Positions 46,273-57,323 of a DNA stretch of 64,000 bases are shown piece after piece; the first letter of the stretch is position 1; the number at the start of each line of letters is the position of its first letter. This DNA is from Craterostigma plantagineum (lineage: Eukaryota; Streptophyta; Magnoliopsida; Lamiales; Linderniaceae). The notes beneath the pieces were generated by a model. That model saw only the letters and a program-made list of their open reading frames with translations, was not told the origin of the DNA and made no database searches. The position numbers and the translations under genes were made by a program. The stretch spans positions 248,001 to 312,000 of the forward strand of contig JAPQWV010000633.1 in NCBI GenBank assembly GCA_027422505.1, in the 5' to 3' direction.

Positions 46273-47274
46273 GTTGAACCCTGAAAAGATTCAAGCAGCA
46301 TATCACTCACGGAGGTTGACGATGCTTGAGTGAGTCTTGCGTTCCGATTTGCAAGGTCGCATGTATGTGTGTTGCAATACGTACGAATCGAGAATACGGA
46401 TGTATCCTTAATCTTCGCCGTCCATATCCTCCAAGTACATCCATCCTCTTTGCATCTCACGCCATAGTACGATCGGGAAGATTTTATAATCTTGACCTCG
46501 AAGCATGCCTCTATAACAACTCTTTGGATCCTATTCTTGACGGCCTTCTTATCCTCGAATTCATCACCGACCTTCATGGTGGAACCGTCGGTAAAAGAAT
46601 ACCGATCGCTAGGAATAGTTGCATTTTCCTCTTCTTCCTCCTCCTCCTCATCATTCCCGTCCGCATTTTCTCCGTTTACGCCATCAAAATTGACGTGCAG
46701 GTTCTGCCGTGATGCAACATTCTCATCACGGTCGTTCGCCTCATTGTGACCTTCACCCCCATAATTCACATCTTCGCATCCGCCAAAGTCGATGATACGG
46801 TCAAAATAATCATCGATGTAACCACCTCCATCGCTACGAACCTCAATTGGAACGGGACCAACTTCATCATCCGCGAGAGTTCGACGGTGGAGGGTCGTAG
46901 GGAGTCCAATCTCCACACGGAGAATCGGTCTATCCATTGGACCCCCTAACTATATATAACCCTTCAACTCTCGATCATTCTTTATACACAACGGAGCACA
47001 CCCTTCCATACCTCTCATAGATGGCTGATAACTTAGCTTTAACTCCGGCCTTCCGCTTACGCCAATAGTCTCGTATATTTCGTTCCGCAGATCGTCCAGC
47101 AAACAACAATCGACATCGAACCCAATGGGCTTCATATTTGTTCCCATCCTTGGAACCCATGTCCATTTATTATCATTCCCAATTATCCATTCTCCATCGT
47201 AATCAATCATGATGCTGGTCGGCATAACCTGCATATGAAACAAATCATTGTTAATAAAATTTAATTGCAATAAC

Positions 47275-47700
47275 ATTATTTGAATAATTACAATATTCGA
47301 AAAATAAAAATTAATCGAGTAAACAATTCGAGTAGTAAAACAACTCGAATAAAGTCTTCGAGTATTAAGATTTTGAAGACACTCGATAAGTTGTTATCGA
47401 AGAAATAAATGGAATAAATCAACTTTTATTGCAAACGAGTTATTCGAATAAATAAAATATTCGAAAACAAAAATTATTCGAGTAAGACACTCGAGTTCAC
47501 GCTTAACTCGAATAATGTGTTCGAGTATTATATTATCGAATAATATGTAAGTGTAAAATTTCATAAACAATAGTATTATTCGAGTAACTTTTCCTAGTTT
47601 ATTCGAGTATGATGTCCGATTGTATGTTGCCAAAACAGCTTATCCGAGTGACGTTTACGAGTCTAAATAAACTCGAATAACGAACTCGAATAACCGGAAA
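47275..47700. repeat. ATTCGAGT/ACTCGAAT cluster, right subterminal
   Basis: About a dozen close copies in both orientations, upstream of the MURA coding region. Same motif as the left and central clusters. Confidence 0.9.
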
Positions 47701-48365
47701 ACGAAAATTTTCTGCACATTCCCACAGATCTAAGGTTAAAATGCTACCCATAACTACCCAAACCTTCGAAAATCTAATACCCGATGCTCGAAATGTAAAT
47801 GTCATTAACATGAACGGAAATTACAATGCCCGATATAATATATACTTGTAACCGGCGTTAACATGAGCGGAACTTACTGTATATGCATTCAAGAACGAAA
47901 TTGGGATTCTTGGAGCTTGGGTGTTTCGATTTCGACGGATGGTTCAGCTCGTTTTTCCTTCATCTCGTTTTGGTGCTTCGTGAGTGCATTAATGAATGAG
48001 GTTGGTGCGTTTTTTTTTTATTTTATATATAGTTTTCTTTTTTTATTTATTTAGGTATTAATTAGGGGTTTAGTTAATTAAGGAAACATGTTCCTCTTTT
48101 TTTAATTGACTCGGTCAAGTTTCATTTTTATAAAAAGAAATCAAAAGTAATCTTATTTTTTAAAATACCCCCTTGAATGCTTAAAATATTTGTTATTGTC
48201 TTTTCTTTTGTAATATATTAAATATTAATTAGTTTTAGGGTTAGGCTTTCTCCTTTCTTCTCCTCTCTAAGCGGCCTCCTTAAATCGTTGATTCCTTTCG
48301 CTTGACGGCAAAAGACGAACAACCGAAAACTAGACTCAGTACTGAAGAAAGGGGTATAGAGAGAG
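47701..48365. other. Right end of the MULE and NOP53 promoter
   Basis: 47701-48108 is AT-rich with no recognised gene. 48233-48245 (TTTTAGGGTTAGG) contains AACCCTAA on the opposite strand, a telo-box-like motif typical of plant ribosome-biogenesis promoters, about 120 bp above the NOP53 ATG. Confidence 0.45.
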
Positions 48366-50706
48366 ATGGGAAAGCTATCGAAGAGCTCTAGGAAAGGAAA
48401 GAAGGCTTGGAGAGCTAACATCAGTACAGACGATTTCGAAGATTACTTCGAAAAGACTACAAAGGATGCACTTTCTGGTGGTTCTTTGGCTGATGTACCC
48501 AGCGATTCGCTTTTCTTCGTCGACAAGTCGAGAGGTAAAAAAAAATTGACCTGTATCTCGAGCTATTTCTTCATGGAATTGTGTATTTTTGTGAATTGTG
48601 TGGGTGTCGGGTTTTGGGTTTTGGGTTTCTGATACGCGCTGCCAATGAATTATCATTTTTGGAAAAGGAAAAAAGATAGTGAGCTGTGTGTTTTCAATGC
48701 CTTTGCTAGATCTTTCTATCAAGAGGAAGATTGAGAAGAGTAGAGAAAGGGTGCTTCGGTGTGATAGCATGTTGCAGAGAAACCCCTTTGTTCAGCCCGT
48801 TCCATCTTCCATCCAGAAGAAGAACACGGCGAAGAAAAGTAAGAAATCCGTCGAGGTTGCTAAGGAGAATGACGACAGTCATCATATTCAAAAGGTTATA
48901 ATGAGCGCGTGATTTTGGTATGATTGTGAAACCATTGGCATTTTGAGAGAGGATTTACAAAAATTATTTTCTTGAATGATTCAGGTAGAAGGCGAACCTG
49001 ATTCGGGCATGGCAGATTTATGGACGGATAGAGGTAGCATATATTTTCAGTAGTCGTTATTTTTTATAGTTCCGATTTATCGAGATTTGTTTTTGATAAA
49101 GGTGAATGTCTTATTGTTTCAGGTGGAGAAAGTAGCAAACATAAAAAGGTATATGTAGCGCTACATCTCCTTTCATCCACGAAGAGCTGGCGTTCTGCTT
49201 GTTTATTCATACTCATATACTATACTAGATAAAATCGTATTTGGTATCGGATGTTTTATATGGACATTTTCAGGTTGAATTGGCTGCTCAGTGCCATGTT
49301 GGTGTTTGGCTATTTGCTTTCTTTTTGTGAATTACTTATGAAATAATTAAATGCCGTCGACAGAAAGGCAAATCTTCCATTATACCTGCAGTTGAGGTTG
49401 AACCCGAGGGATGCTCATTCAACCCTGACCCTGAGAGCCATCAGGTTATTTTTCATGATCATATTGCTTGCATTTTCTTCTCTACAGTATAAATGTTAAA
49501 GAACAATATGATTTGCTGGTTCTTACAGGATGCACTAGCTCGTGCTGTTGCAGATGAGATGCAGAAAATTTACAGAGCTGAATTGGGTCCTGAACCAGTT
49601 CCCTTAATTGTTCGTGGGGAAGCAATTGATGATGAAGATGTTAGTATCACATCTATGTGACACGGACTCCTTGACTTCCATTTTTTTGTGCTACAAATGT
49701 GAATCCTGTTTAATAATTCCTTTTCTTTCAGAGATACTTCCTAGAAGCTGGTGGTGAAACTGACGATGAAAACCAAGAGGCTGGTGATCTTACAGATGAT
49801 GGCGATGCAGACAAGGAGAAGAGGTAAGATTACTTCTGATTGTGCCTTGTGTATATGTCTAGTTTTATTTCATTTCGTCCCCATGCCCTTATAATTTCCC
49901 ATGTTTGTGATGAACACTGTGCAGGACTCTGAAGCCCAAGAGGGTGACTCGAGTTGAATTGAATCGTAGAGCCAGACGAAAGGAGCAATTGAAAGCTGAA
50001 GAAGAATCCAAAAAGACAGAAGCACTCTCAAAAGAAATAGACAGGTACTGATACTGACTCGATAACGATCTTTCACATGTAAATTATTAGCTGTCTAGTG
50101 CTAAGTATCCTAATGTCTGGTTTTCGTGTGTTCAGCTTACCAGAAATTATTAAACAGTTAGAAAAGGAGGACGAACAGAAGCAAAAGAGGCATCTCCGAC
50201 GAGTTGTTGCTAAACAAGAGAGGCTCAAAGCTCGTCCCCCTCGCCTAGGAAAGTACAAGTATGTATTTATATGGTGTGCTCGACGAATGAAAACTCACTT
50301 TTTTCCTGATCAAAGTTATTATCATCACACAGATTCGAACCTGCTCCTCTTCAAGTCCTCTTATCCGAAGAAAAAACTGGTTCGCTGAGGCAGCTGAAGG
50401 TCTGTTAATTCACGCTCTAATATGTGTATGCTTTTTTTTCCCTTTTCCATTTCAATCTTCTCATCTTCCAAATTCCACACTTCAAATTGGATGCAGGGCT
50501 GCTGCACACTTGTGAAAGACCGTTTTAAGAGCCTTGAAAAAAGAGGACTAATCGTCCCGTCGAAGAAGGGAAACAGGTCAGTTCACATACGGTATTCTTA
50601 GTTTGCGTTCGCATATGTTCTTCCTATCTTCTATGCTCGCGAAGAAGCTTTTGTTTTGTTTCGATGAGTGGCGAAGAGATGATATGGTTATGAATGCAGG
50701 AAATAG
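48366..50706 (+). CDS. NOP53: Ribosome biogenesis protein NOP53 (SMO4/GLTSCR2 homologue)
   Basis: Twelve exons join in frame: 48366-48534, 48710-48894, 48985-49033, 49123-49148, 49364-49444, 49529-49639, 49732-49823, 49925-50044, 50136-50258, 50333-50399, 50497-50576 and 50700-50706, giving 369 residues. The start MGKLSKSSRKGKKAWRANIS, the VKRKIEK.RERVLR-like block (here IKRKIEKSRERVLRCDSML), an acidic middle, the RVTRVELNRRARRKEQLKAE helix and the C-terminal FEPAPLQVLLSEE....LRQLKGC are all diagnostic of NOP53. The protein works in the nucleolus in 60S subunit maturation and 27S/7S pre-rRNA processing with the exosome cofactor MTR4. The last coding exon is only 7 nt, splitting the final Arg-Lys-stop. 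Confidence 0.92.
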
Positions 50707-52669
50707 GTCTGCTCCTTGCTGATCATCAAGATGCTGCAGTTACCAGCATTCACAGATTAGATGAAAACATGGCAGTTCCATTTTCAATACAACAACGTTA
50801 TTTAAGCTTCTGTTATGAATTTCCTGCTGAAATATTCTGAGATTATTTTTCAAAAACGAAGTCTTGTTTTTGTATCCTTTGATCCATACTTGCCTTCACC
50901 AAAGTATTGAGTAGGTTTGTTTCAAGGCCCGAATGATAAGGTATACGGAATGTAATCCAAGCCCATCATAAAACATAGAATAGCCCTATATTGGGCAAAA
51001 GGCCTTTTAAATCGCTGGAGATAAATTATTATTTTTCTCGAATTATTATTGAAAAAGACAGCATTGACATAATGTTTTGAAACAAAAATAATTAATAACT
51101 GGAATTGACATAATTAATACGCATTCTGACTAGAGTTCTCTATATGATTAGATCATTAGACCAATAGAGCCAAAGCCAAGGACTTTCTTGTTTGCTTCTA
51201 TAAACACAACTTACTTATGCCTGCATGTCTTTTAGGACAAAAGCATGATTGTGTCTTAAAACACTAACCTTATTAGCACTTAAAATTTTAACACACATTA
51301 ATTCGTTCTTGCTCTTGTTCAAAGAGCCCGAGTTTTTTAGTATGTAAAAAGGTATATCTGAGACTAATATCGGAGTTTAGTGAAGATGGTGAAAGTAAAA
51401 AAAAAAAAAAAAAAAAACGAAATCTTGATACGACCCACGTGGAGAGCACGTGCGTCAGAACCAACTTGTAATGTGGGCTACCACTGCATTTGTGTCCGAG
51501 GCCCACACACCCACGCTCGTACGTAAGTGAAAAAAGGAGAGTAGTAAAAGCTATTAACAAAATTTACATATTTTTGCCCTATTATAGAGTCCACTTTTCT
51601 TATTAAAGTTCATGCTTGTATATTTATGTACTCCCACCCGGGATTACTTACCTCAAATTTCTTTTTTTTTTTTATATATATTTTCTATCATAATACCAAT
51701 CTTGAAACACATTATTTATTTGTTCTTGGTGAAATAGGAGTGACCAAAATGACACCAAGTTAGGTGTAATAACATTGTCCAAATATGATCGCTTTCAATG
51801 TACAACACGGCTCTTTGTAATTCACCAAGATAGAATCTAAAACAAACACCAACTTGAGCTTCAAGAAAATGGAGCAATTGTATCAATGTCGTAGATTATT
51901 TAGGGAAATCGATCATCTTACAATGATGCAAAGAAAATAACAGAAAAGTAGGGCTGCTATTAAGGTGGGATATTTTTTTTCCCTAAAAAACGACTTCGAT
52001 AATTAAGGTGGGATAATGAGGGGAAAAAAAGACAACTTTCGTAGTTAGGAAATAAAAAGATCAAATTAGAGTTAGTGGAAGTCTGCCATCACAATTCAAT
52101 GGTGGTTTCTTTCTTCTGTAACTTTGGGAAACAGCTTCCATGAACTTTCACCGTCCCACTTTCTTACGATTTATGGTGGTAATAAATAACTTTCTTCCAT
52201 TGAATTATTTTTACAGCTTATGTAGTGTAGTAAATTATCTTCAATTTATTATGGTCCCTGATGTACGATCTGCTTTTCTGTTACTGTCAAACTCTGCACA
52301 CAGCTGCAATGCATTGAAGGAAGCTAATGTTTTGGCTCTCTCTTACCTTCATTGCTAATATAATTAGATTAGTAATGAAAGATTGACAAATCTTAATCAT
52401 GGTTTTGAGCCTCTTGATCTTGGTTACTACACGAGCCCTTCAAAATATGCTTTTTTAAAAAGATGTATTAGGAGCAGCTTTTCTTTTTTCCTTTCTAAAC
52501 TGTGGTTGTTTTTTCTTGAAAGTTTGCATCTTGTTTTCTTCTGATGTCAAGAATTTTTATGATGATGATGGTGATGGTAATCTATCATCTTTCTTTTTTT
52601 TTTTCCTTCTAACATGAAATGAAACCCAGTTTATTATTCTATTTCGGACAGCTTTGCAGCATGAGAGAG

Positions 52670-52708
<39 letters not shown>

Positions 52709-52961
52709 TATAGTATGAAATTATGAAATAAGAGGCACTGTTTTCTACTAATCTATTACAGCTGGTAGGTGCGTGGAAACCAGAAAAAGAGGAAGAGAAG
52801 AAAAATATAACCTTTTCCATAATCTTTCTTTTTCTTTCATTTACCTTTCGCTTACTTTCCGAAACAAAAGCACCACAGCAGCAAGTTTGCTCGCTATTTG
52901 TTTTGGCACAAAAACAAGAAACTTTCAAGTTTGAAGGGTTGGAGTGAAATTTACTACCAAC

Positions 52962-53016
<55 letters not shown>
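50707..53016. other. Spacer: NOP53 3' end and CCCH-RRM gene promoter and leader
   Basis: Holds two palindromic ACGT-core boxes (CCACGTGG 51435-51442 and GCACGTGC about 51446-51454), an A-run near 51398, and (GA)n runs at 52674-52702 and 52965-53013. The second GA run ends three bases before the ATG at 53017. No gene recognised. Confidence 0.5.
52965..53013 (+). repeat. (GA)n tract in the 5' leader just before the CCCH-RRM start codon
   Basis: About 49 bp of GA repeats ending at GAGAGCATGG. The position makes it part of the untranslated leader. GA repeats bind GAGA/BPC factors when in DNA. Confidence 0.85.
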
Positions 53017-55636
53017 ATGGATGCATATGAAGCTACAAAGATCGTTTTTGGAAAGATCCAAGCTTTGGATCCTCAAAATGCTTCTAAAATCATGGGGTTT
53101 CTCCTCATTCAAGACCATGGTGAGAAGGATATGATCCGTTTGGCTCATGGTCCCGAATCTCAAGTCCAGTCAGTTATACTCAGAGCAAAGAAAGAGCTCA
53201 GCTTAGCCCAACCAAACGCGCCCTTAGCTTCTTCTTCAACTCCTCCAACTTCACCTTTCGGCAACGGCACTCACAGCAGCAGCAACCCTTTATCCCTCTC
53301 GAGGCAAAGTTCTTGTTTCTTGGGACAATCACCTCTAGCTTCAACTTCTTGGACAAGTTCAAGCTGTTTGTCTAGCGATCTAAGCACTAACTCGCCTTCC
53401 ACCACTACGATGAACTCTTCGGCCGAGCCCTTTTATGCTGCTTCTGGCGGCGGCGAAGAAGTTGACTTGATAGACGAGCTTCAGCTCCAAGAACAGCTCT
53501 CTTTCCTCAACGATCATTATGGCTCGTCGTCGCCTCTGTTAGGACACAAAAGCTCTGATCTTCTTTACCAGGACTTGTCGTCAGCTTCTGCCATGAATGG
53601 CTCTGTGCTTTACCCTTCGTACACCTCAGCTTGGCCTGATTCTACCTCGGTCAACCATCGCAGAAGCTGCTCAGTTAGTGATATCTCTGCTCAAAACTTC
53701 CCCGATGAGTTGAACGGTGTTGGGTTTAGCTGGAAATCGTGTCTGTTCTACGCAAGAGGGTACTGTAAGAACGGCTCGACTTGCAGGTTTTCACACGGAG
53801 AGAACGAAGGTGGGAGCTTTATGGGGTCTTCGCCTAGCAAGCTTGAGATTCTTGAACAGTGTCAAGAGATGTTGAGGCAAAAGTCAACTACTCAAAGGAG
53901 TATGGTTCAAGATTCTGTGCAGCTCATGAGTTCATCGCCTAATAACCTTGCTTACTCTCCCAAAAGCATGAACTTTCTGCAGATTCCTTCTGATAGTCCG
54001 AGGTATGTTGTGCTTCTTATTTTCATCACTCATCAAGCATTTGAGTTTCTTTCTTACATTCTCACTTGAGTCCTTTTGTTTGTATGGGTTATTTATTACA
54101 GAGGTTTTCGAAGCCGTTTTGAGAGGGACTTTGGTATGAGTAACGGTATTAACAGCCCTGGTTCAAGGCAGATTTACTTGACTTTTCCAGCAGATAGTAC
54201 CTTCAAGGAAGAAGATGTTTCTAACTACTTTAGGTATATGCTCTCTATTTCTTGTGTTACTACTCTTCTAACAACTACTGTAGCTTGAGATTTGATTACG
54301 CCTCCGTTTTCTGCAAATTTTCTTGATCTACATAGCAAATTTGGACCTGTACAAGATGTGAGGATCCCATATCAGCAGAAGAGAATGTTCGGTTTCGTAA
54401 CGTTCGATTACTCGGACACGGTGAAGCTCATCCTCGCAAAGGGCAACCCACATTTCGTCTGCGATGCTCGTGTCCTCGTAAAGCCGTACAAGGAGAAGGG
54501 AAAAATCCCAGAAAAACACAGGTTAGTTGGAACGTTCCTTGTCTGCTATGCTCATGTGTTCGAAAACCATTTGTTGGATTGTTCGTTATGCCTTCGATGA
54601 TTCATTAACAGGAAATTTGGGCACGAAAGGGGCGAATTTATTCCGGGATGTGGCAGCAGCCCAACTGCTTTTGAATCAAGGGATCCTTATGATCTTCACC
54701 TCGGTAAGAAAAAAAAGACCATTTTTTCACCACATAGATGATGTTTCTGCAACAAATCTTCTTACATCAGAGTTTAACAACCTTCCATCGTTAGGTGGAA
54801 GACCATTCTACAATGCTCAAGACATATGGAGGAGCAAATTAGAGCAAGCAGATCTTCAGCAAGCCATTGAGCTCCATAGCAGGCGACTCATGAATTTACA
54901 GCTTCTTGACGTAAAGAGAAACAACAGTAGCCATCATCGAACGCTTTCGACTGGCTCGGTTATGTCATCGCCCATGTTTTCTCCGAGCCATTTGGGTCAG
55001 AATCCATTCAGCTTGAGCAGCATCAAGAACCATGAGTTTCACGAAGGTTTGTTTTATTTCTATTCTTACTGCGTCCTTCATAATTTCAAGATTATTACAG
55101 CAGAAATAACCGAAAAACTTGAACCTTTTTCAACAGCTGAGAAAGATCAAGACTTTCCTGCCAAGAACAGCAATGGCAAAGACAGTGATTTGCAGGAAAG
55201 GTAACACCTTTTTCATTTTCCTTGTCCCATATCATGTTCTTGGGATTTTGTCCCCTTTCTAATGTGGTTAATGAACATAACAGCTTGGAGCATAATCTCC
55301 CTGATAGTCCATTTGCTTCTCCTAAGGCATCATCATCTTCTGAAAGCAACGTAAACGAAGGCGAAAAGGGCGATTTAGTCACAAATTCTTCTCCTAACAG
55401 CAATTTGATCAACGGCTCAAATTTATTTCCAACATCATCTTCATTTGACATGGCTCCTTACAAAACTTGCCACTTCCATGTGCCAAGGTACACACTTAAT
55501 CGTTCAAAACATTGCCTTCACTTTCACTAGTTCTGTTTATTGCTAACAAACTTTATTACATCATTAATTAATTCTGACCTTACAAAGCAAAAACACAATT
55601 AGGTTTGCTTCTGGACACGAGACCATAGGAATGTAG
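53017..55636 (+). CDS. CCCH zinc-finger and RRM RNA-binding protein (C3H22/46/53-like)
   Basis: Eight exons (53017-54002, 54102-54233, 54336-54521, 54612-54703, 54795-55046, 55137-55200, 55284-55487, 55603-55636) give 649 residues. The N-terminus ([20 protein letters not shown]...[16 protein letters not shown]) is the conserved helical domain of this plant family. The single finger [19 protein letters not shown] is at 242-260 (C-x7-C-x5-C-x3-H). The RRM follows at about 352-428 with RNP2 IYLTFP and RNP1 KRMFGFVTF. The product ends ...SGHETIGM, as relatives do, which supports the last acceptor at 55603 over a downstream alternative near 55775 that would end PGM. It is presumed a cytoplasmic or nuclear mRNA-binding regulator; targets are unknown. 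Confidence 0.9.
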
Positions 55637-57323
55637 CCCATTTAAGTAAAACATCTGTCGGCTATTACAAGGATATTAATGGAGGTAGAGTTTGTCCCAA
55701 TTATCAAAATCCATTCTTTTTATTCTTCCCTCTTCAATCATTGATTGAGTTGGTTCTTTTCTTGTATTTTACAGGCCAGGCATGTAATAATAAAGCATCA
55801 AGAAGACCACCACCATCACCATACCTTTCACCACCATGATCGATCATCTGACACTTTAACTAATATAATATATTAATAACACTTAATACAATACACTACC
55901 ATACAAGCGCACACACCAAGAAAGAAAAGGCAGTAAAGGAGATGTAGGGTCAGCCTTCTGTTTTAAAATTTAATTATTGTACTGTATTTCCATGTCCCAC
56001 CTCTCACATCTGTCTTGAAGGTGAGTTTCTTAGGACCACGGCTAAGGAAAAAGAAAAAAAAAAGAAAGGTAAGAAAGAAAGAAAGGAGAAAGAAGACAAA
56101 TTAATAGTGGTAGAAAATCAAGAACCATCGTGCGGAGAGTTTTTACTGCATGGGTAGGTATGTCCGAGAAAAATGCAGATTATCTTCATTGTACTTGTGA
56201 TCTTTAATGGTAATTAATGTAATACAGTGTTAAGTGAAGGAAATAAACGGTTGCATGGTGCCACTTTGTATAAATATAATTACTTACTAACACTCGAGCT
56301 AATTTTCTTTCTTCTTACATAAATTATTGTGTTGTATACTTGTTTTATTATTATGATGGTAGTGTTTCTGTCTGCTATCGAGTTATGCACCTGACTACTG
56401 ACTTGAACATATGCTATTTTACATGCTTTTTTTTTTTATTAAAAATATCTGCTGCGTTTTCTATGAAGTTTTGTCGCTTAGTTGCAGCAGATTTCTGGTT
56501 TTTACCTTCTTTTATTTCTTGTCTATTGAGTCGAAACTGAAAATAAATAGAATAGTATCACATACCAACAATTAAAGGCACAACCTCACATGGGGTGGTC
56601 TGACACATAATGTGGGACACATGCAAATATAATATATATATTTGTTTTTCAAATTACGTTCTACCGTTGATGATTTCTTTGTAGGCCCATTATTGCACCA
56701 ATCTTCGTGTGATCGAATCATATTTTATTACTCTATGTCTACATAGCATATGTATCTATCTAGACATTCAAAGCTAGCTTCGATTTAGTCAAAACTTGAC
56801 CTGTCAGATGAGGATGAATATACATAAAGAAATTTTTTTGATCCAATCCATTGAGAAAGTAAGCTAGATTAAATAATTGAAGCCAACTTCTTAATGAATT
56901 TACAATAAACATAAAATCTAACATTTAGGTATCCCTAACATCATCAAATCTTAACGATTAAGATAAAATATTTGATACAAACATAATTTAAATTGCACAT
57001 TGCCCTCCACCAAAAAAGAAAAAGGCTTATTGGTCATCATACATACAATCATCCAAGTATAAAACTTAAAAGGAGGTGTTAGTATAGAAAGTGGCCAGCC
57101 TGTCAAAGGTAGATTTGAATAGATTTCTTAGAATTATAAAAATCATTTGACAAATCACAAGCACCCACTAATAATTATACCAAGCAAAATGAAAAGAAAA
57201 AAAAAAAACGTACACGGACGTACTCGACCTATCATATGAATTGGGTTTAATGGGCCCAATGGGCTTATCAATCACAACCGGCCCAATGCACAAATATAAC
57301 ACTACAGAATAAAAGATTTCATC
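55637..57323. other. Spacer between the convergent CCCH-RRM and RRP42 genes
   Basis: Contains 3' UTRs of both genes, a His-rich-looking CACCAC stretch near 55807 that is not translated, and AT-rich DNA. No gene or convincing element. Confidence 0.5.

Larger units (their letters stand above)
41324..47228 (-). pseudogene. MURA-type MULE transposase, split by a hAT element
   Basis: The N-terminal part (47228-46273) has a Mutator N-terminal block (ELKLSYQPSMRG), an acidic linker, and a DNA-binding block with YGVRCKEDGCTWRIWTA and YCNTHTC. The C-terminal part (42641-41324) has the DDE core with VVCIDGTWLKGKYGG, VSDRSPSIKAVV and NGVESINARL, then a SWIM zinc finger CTCRQFDIDRIPCPHA. A TAG at 46952-46950 interrupts the N-terminal frame. 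Frame changes occur near 42590-42640, before the VSYFKAWKGG segment. The hAT element at 42649-46272 separates the halves. Catalytic residues are all visible, but no full protein can be made. Confidence 0.85.
36311..48108. mobile_element. Kaonashi-type Mutator (MULE) element carrying a Ulp1-like gene, approximate limits
   Basis: Bounded on the left by the MADS remnant and on the right by NOP53. It contains a DUF1985-Ulp1 gene (plus) and a MURA transposase (minus) facing each other, as in the Ulp1-carrying MULEs known as Kaonashi/KI-MULEs. Three clusters of ATTCGAGT/ACTCGAAT motifs lie near both ends and between the genes. A 13-bp inverted match, AAAAAAGAGGAAC at 36317-36329 and its complement at 48090-48102, may mark short terminal repeats, but it is low in complexity and I see no 9-bp target duplication. 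Without the nested hAT the element is about 8.2 kb. Confidence 0.65.

Noticed and set aside
47863..48054. MADS-domain exon on the far side of the MULE
   Set aside because: I looked for the MGRGKIE-type N-terminus on the minus strand up to NOP53 and found none; the frame here has no MADS signature.
55775..55792. Alternative last exon of the CCCH-RRM gene ending PGM
   Set aside because: The acceptor at 55602 gives the family-typical end SGH.TIGM, so the later acceptor is not preferred.
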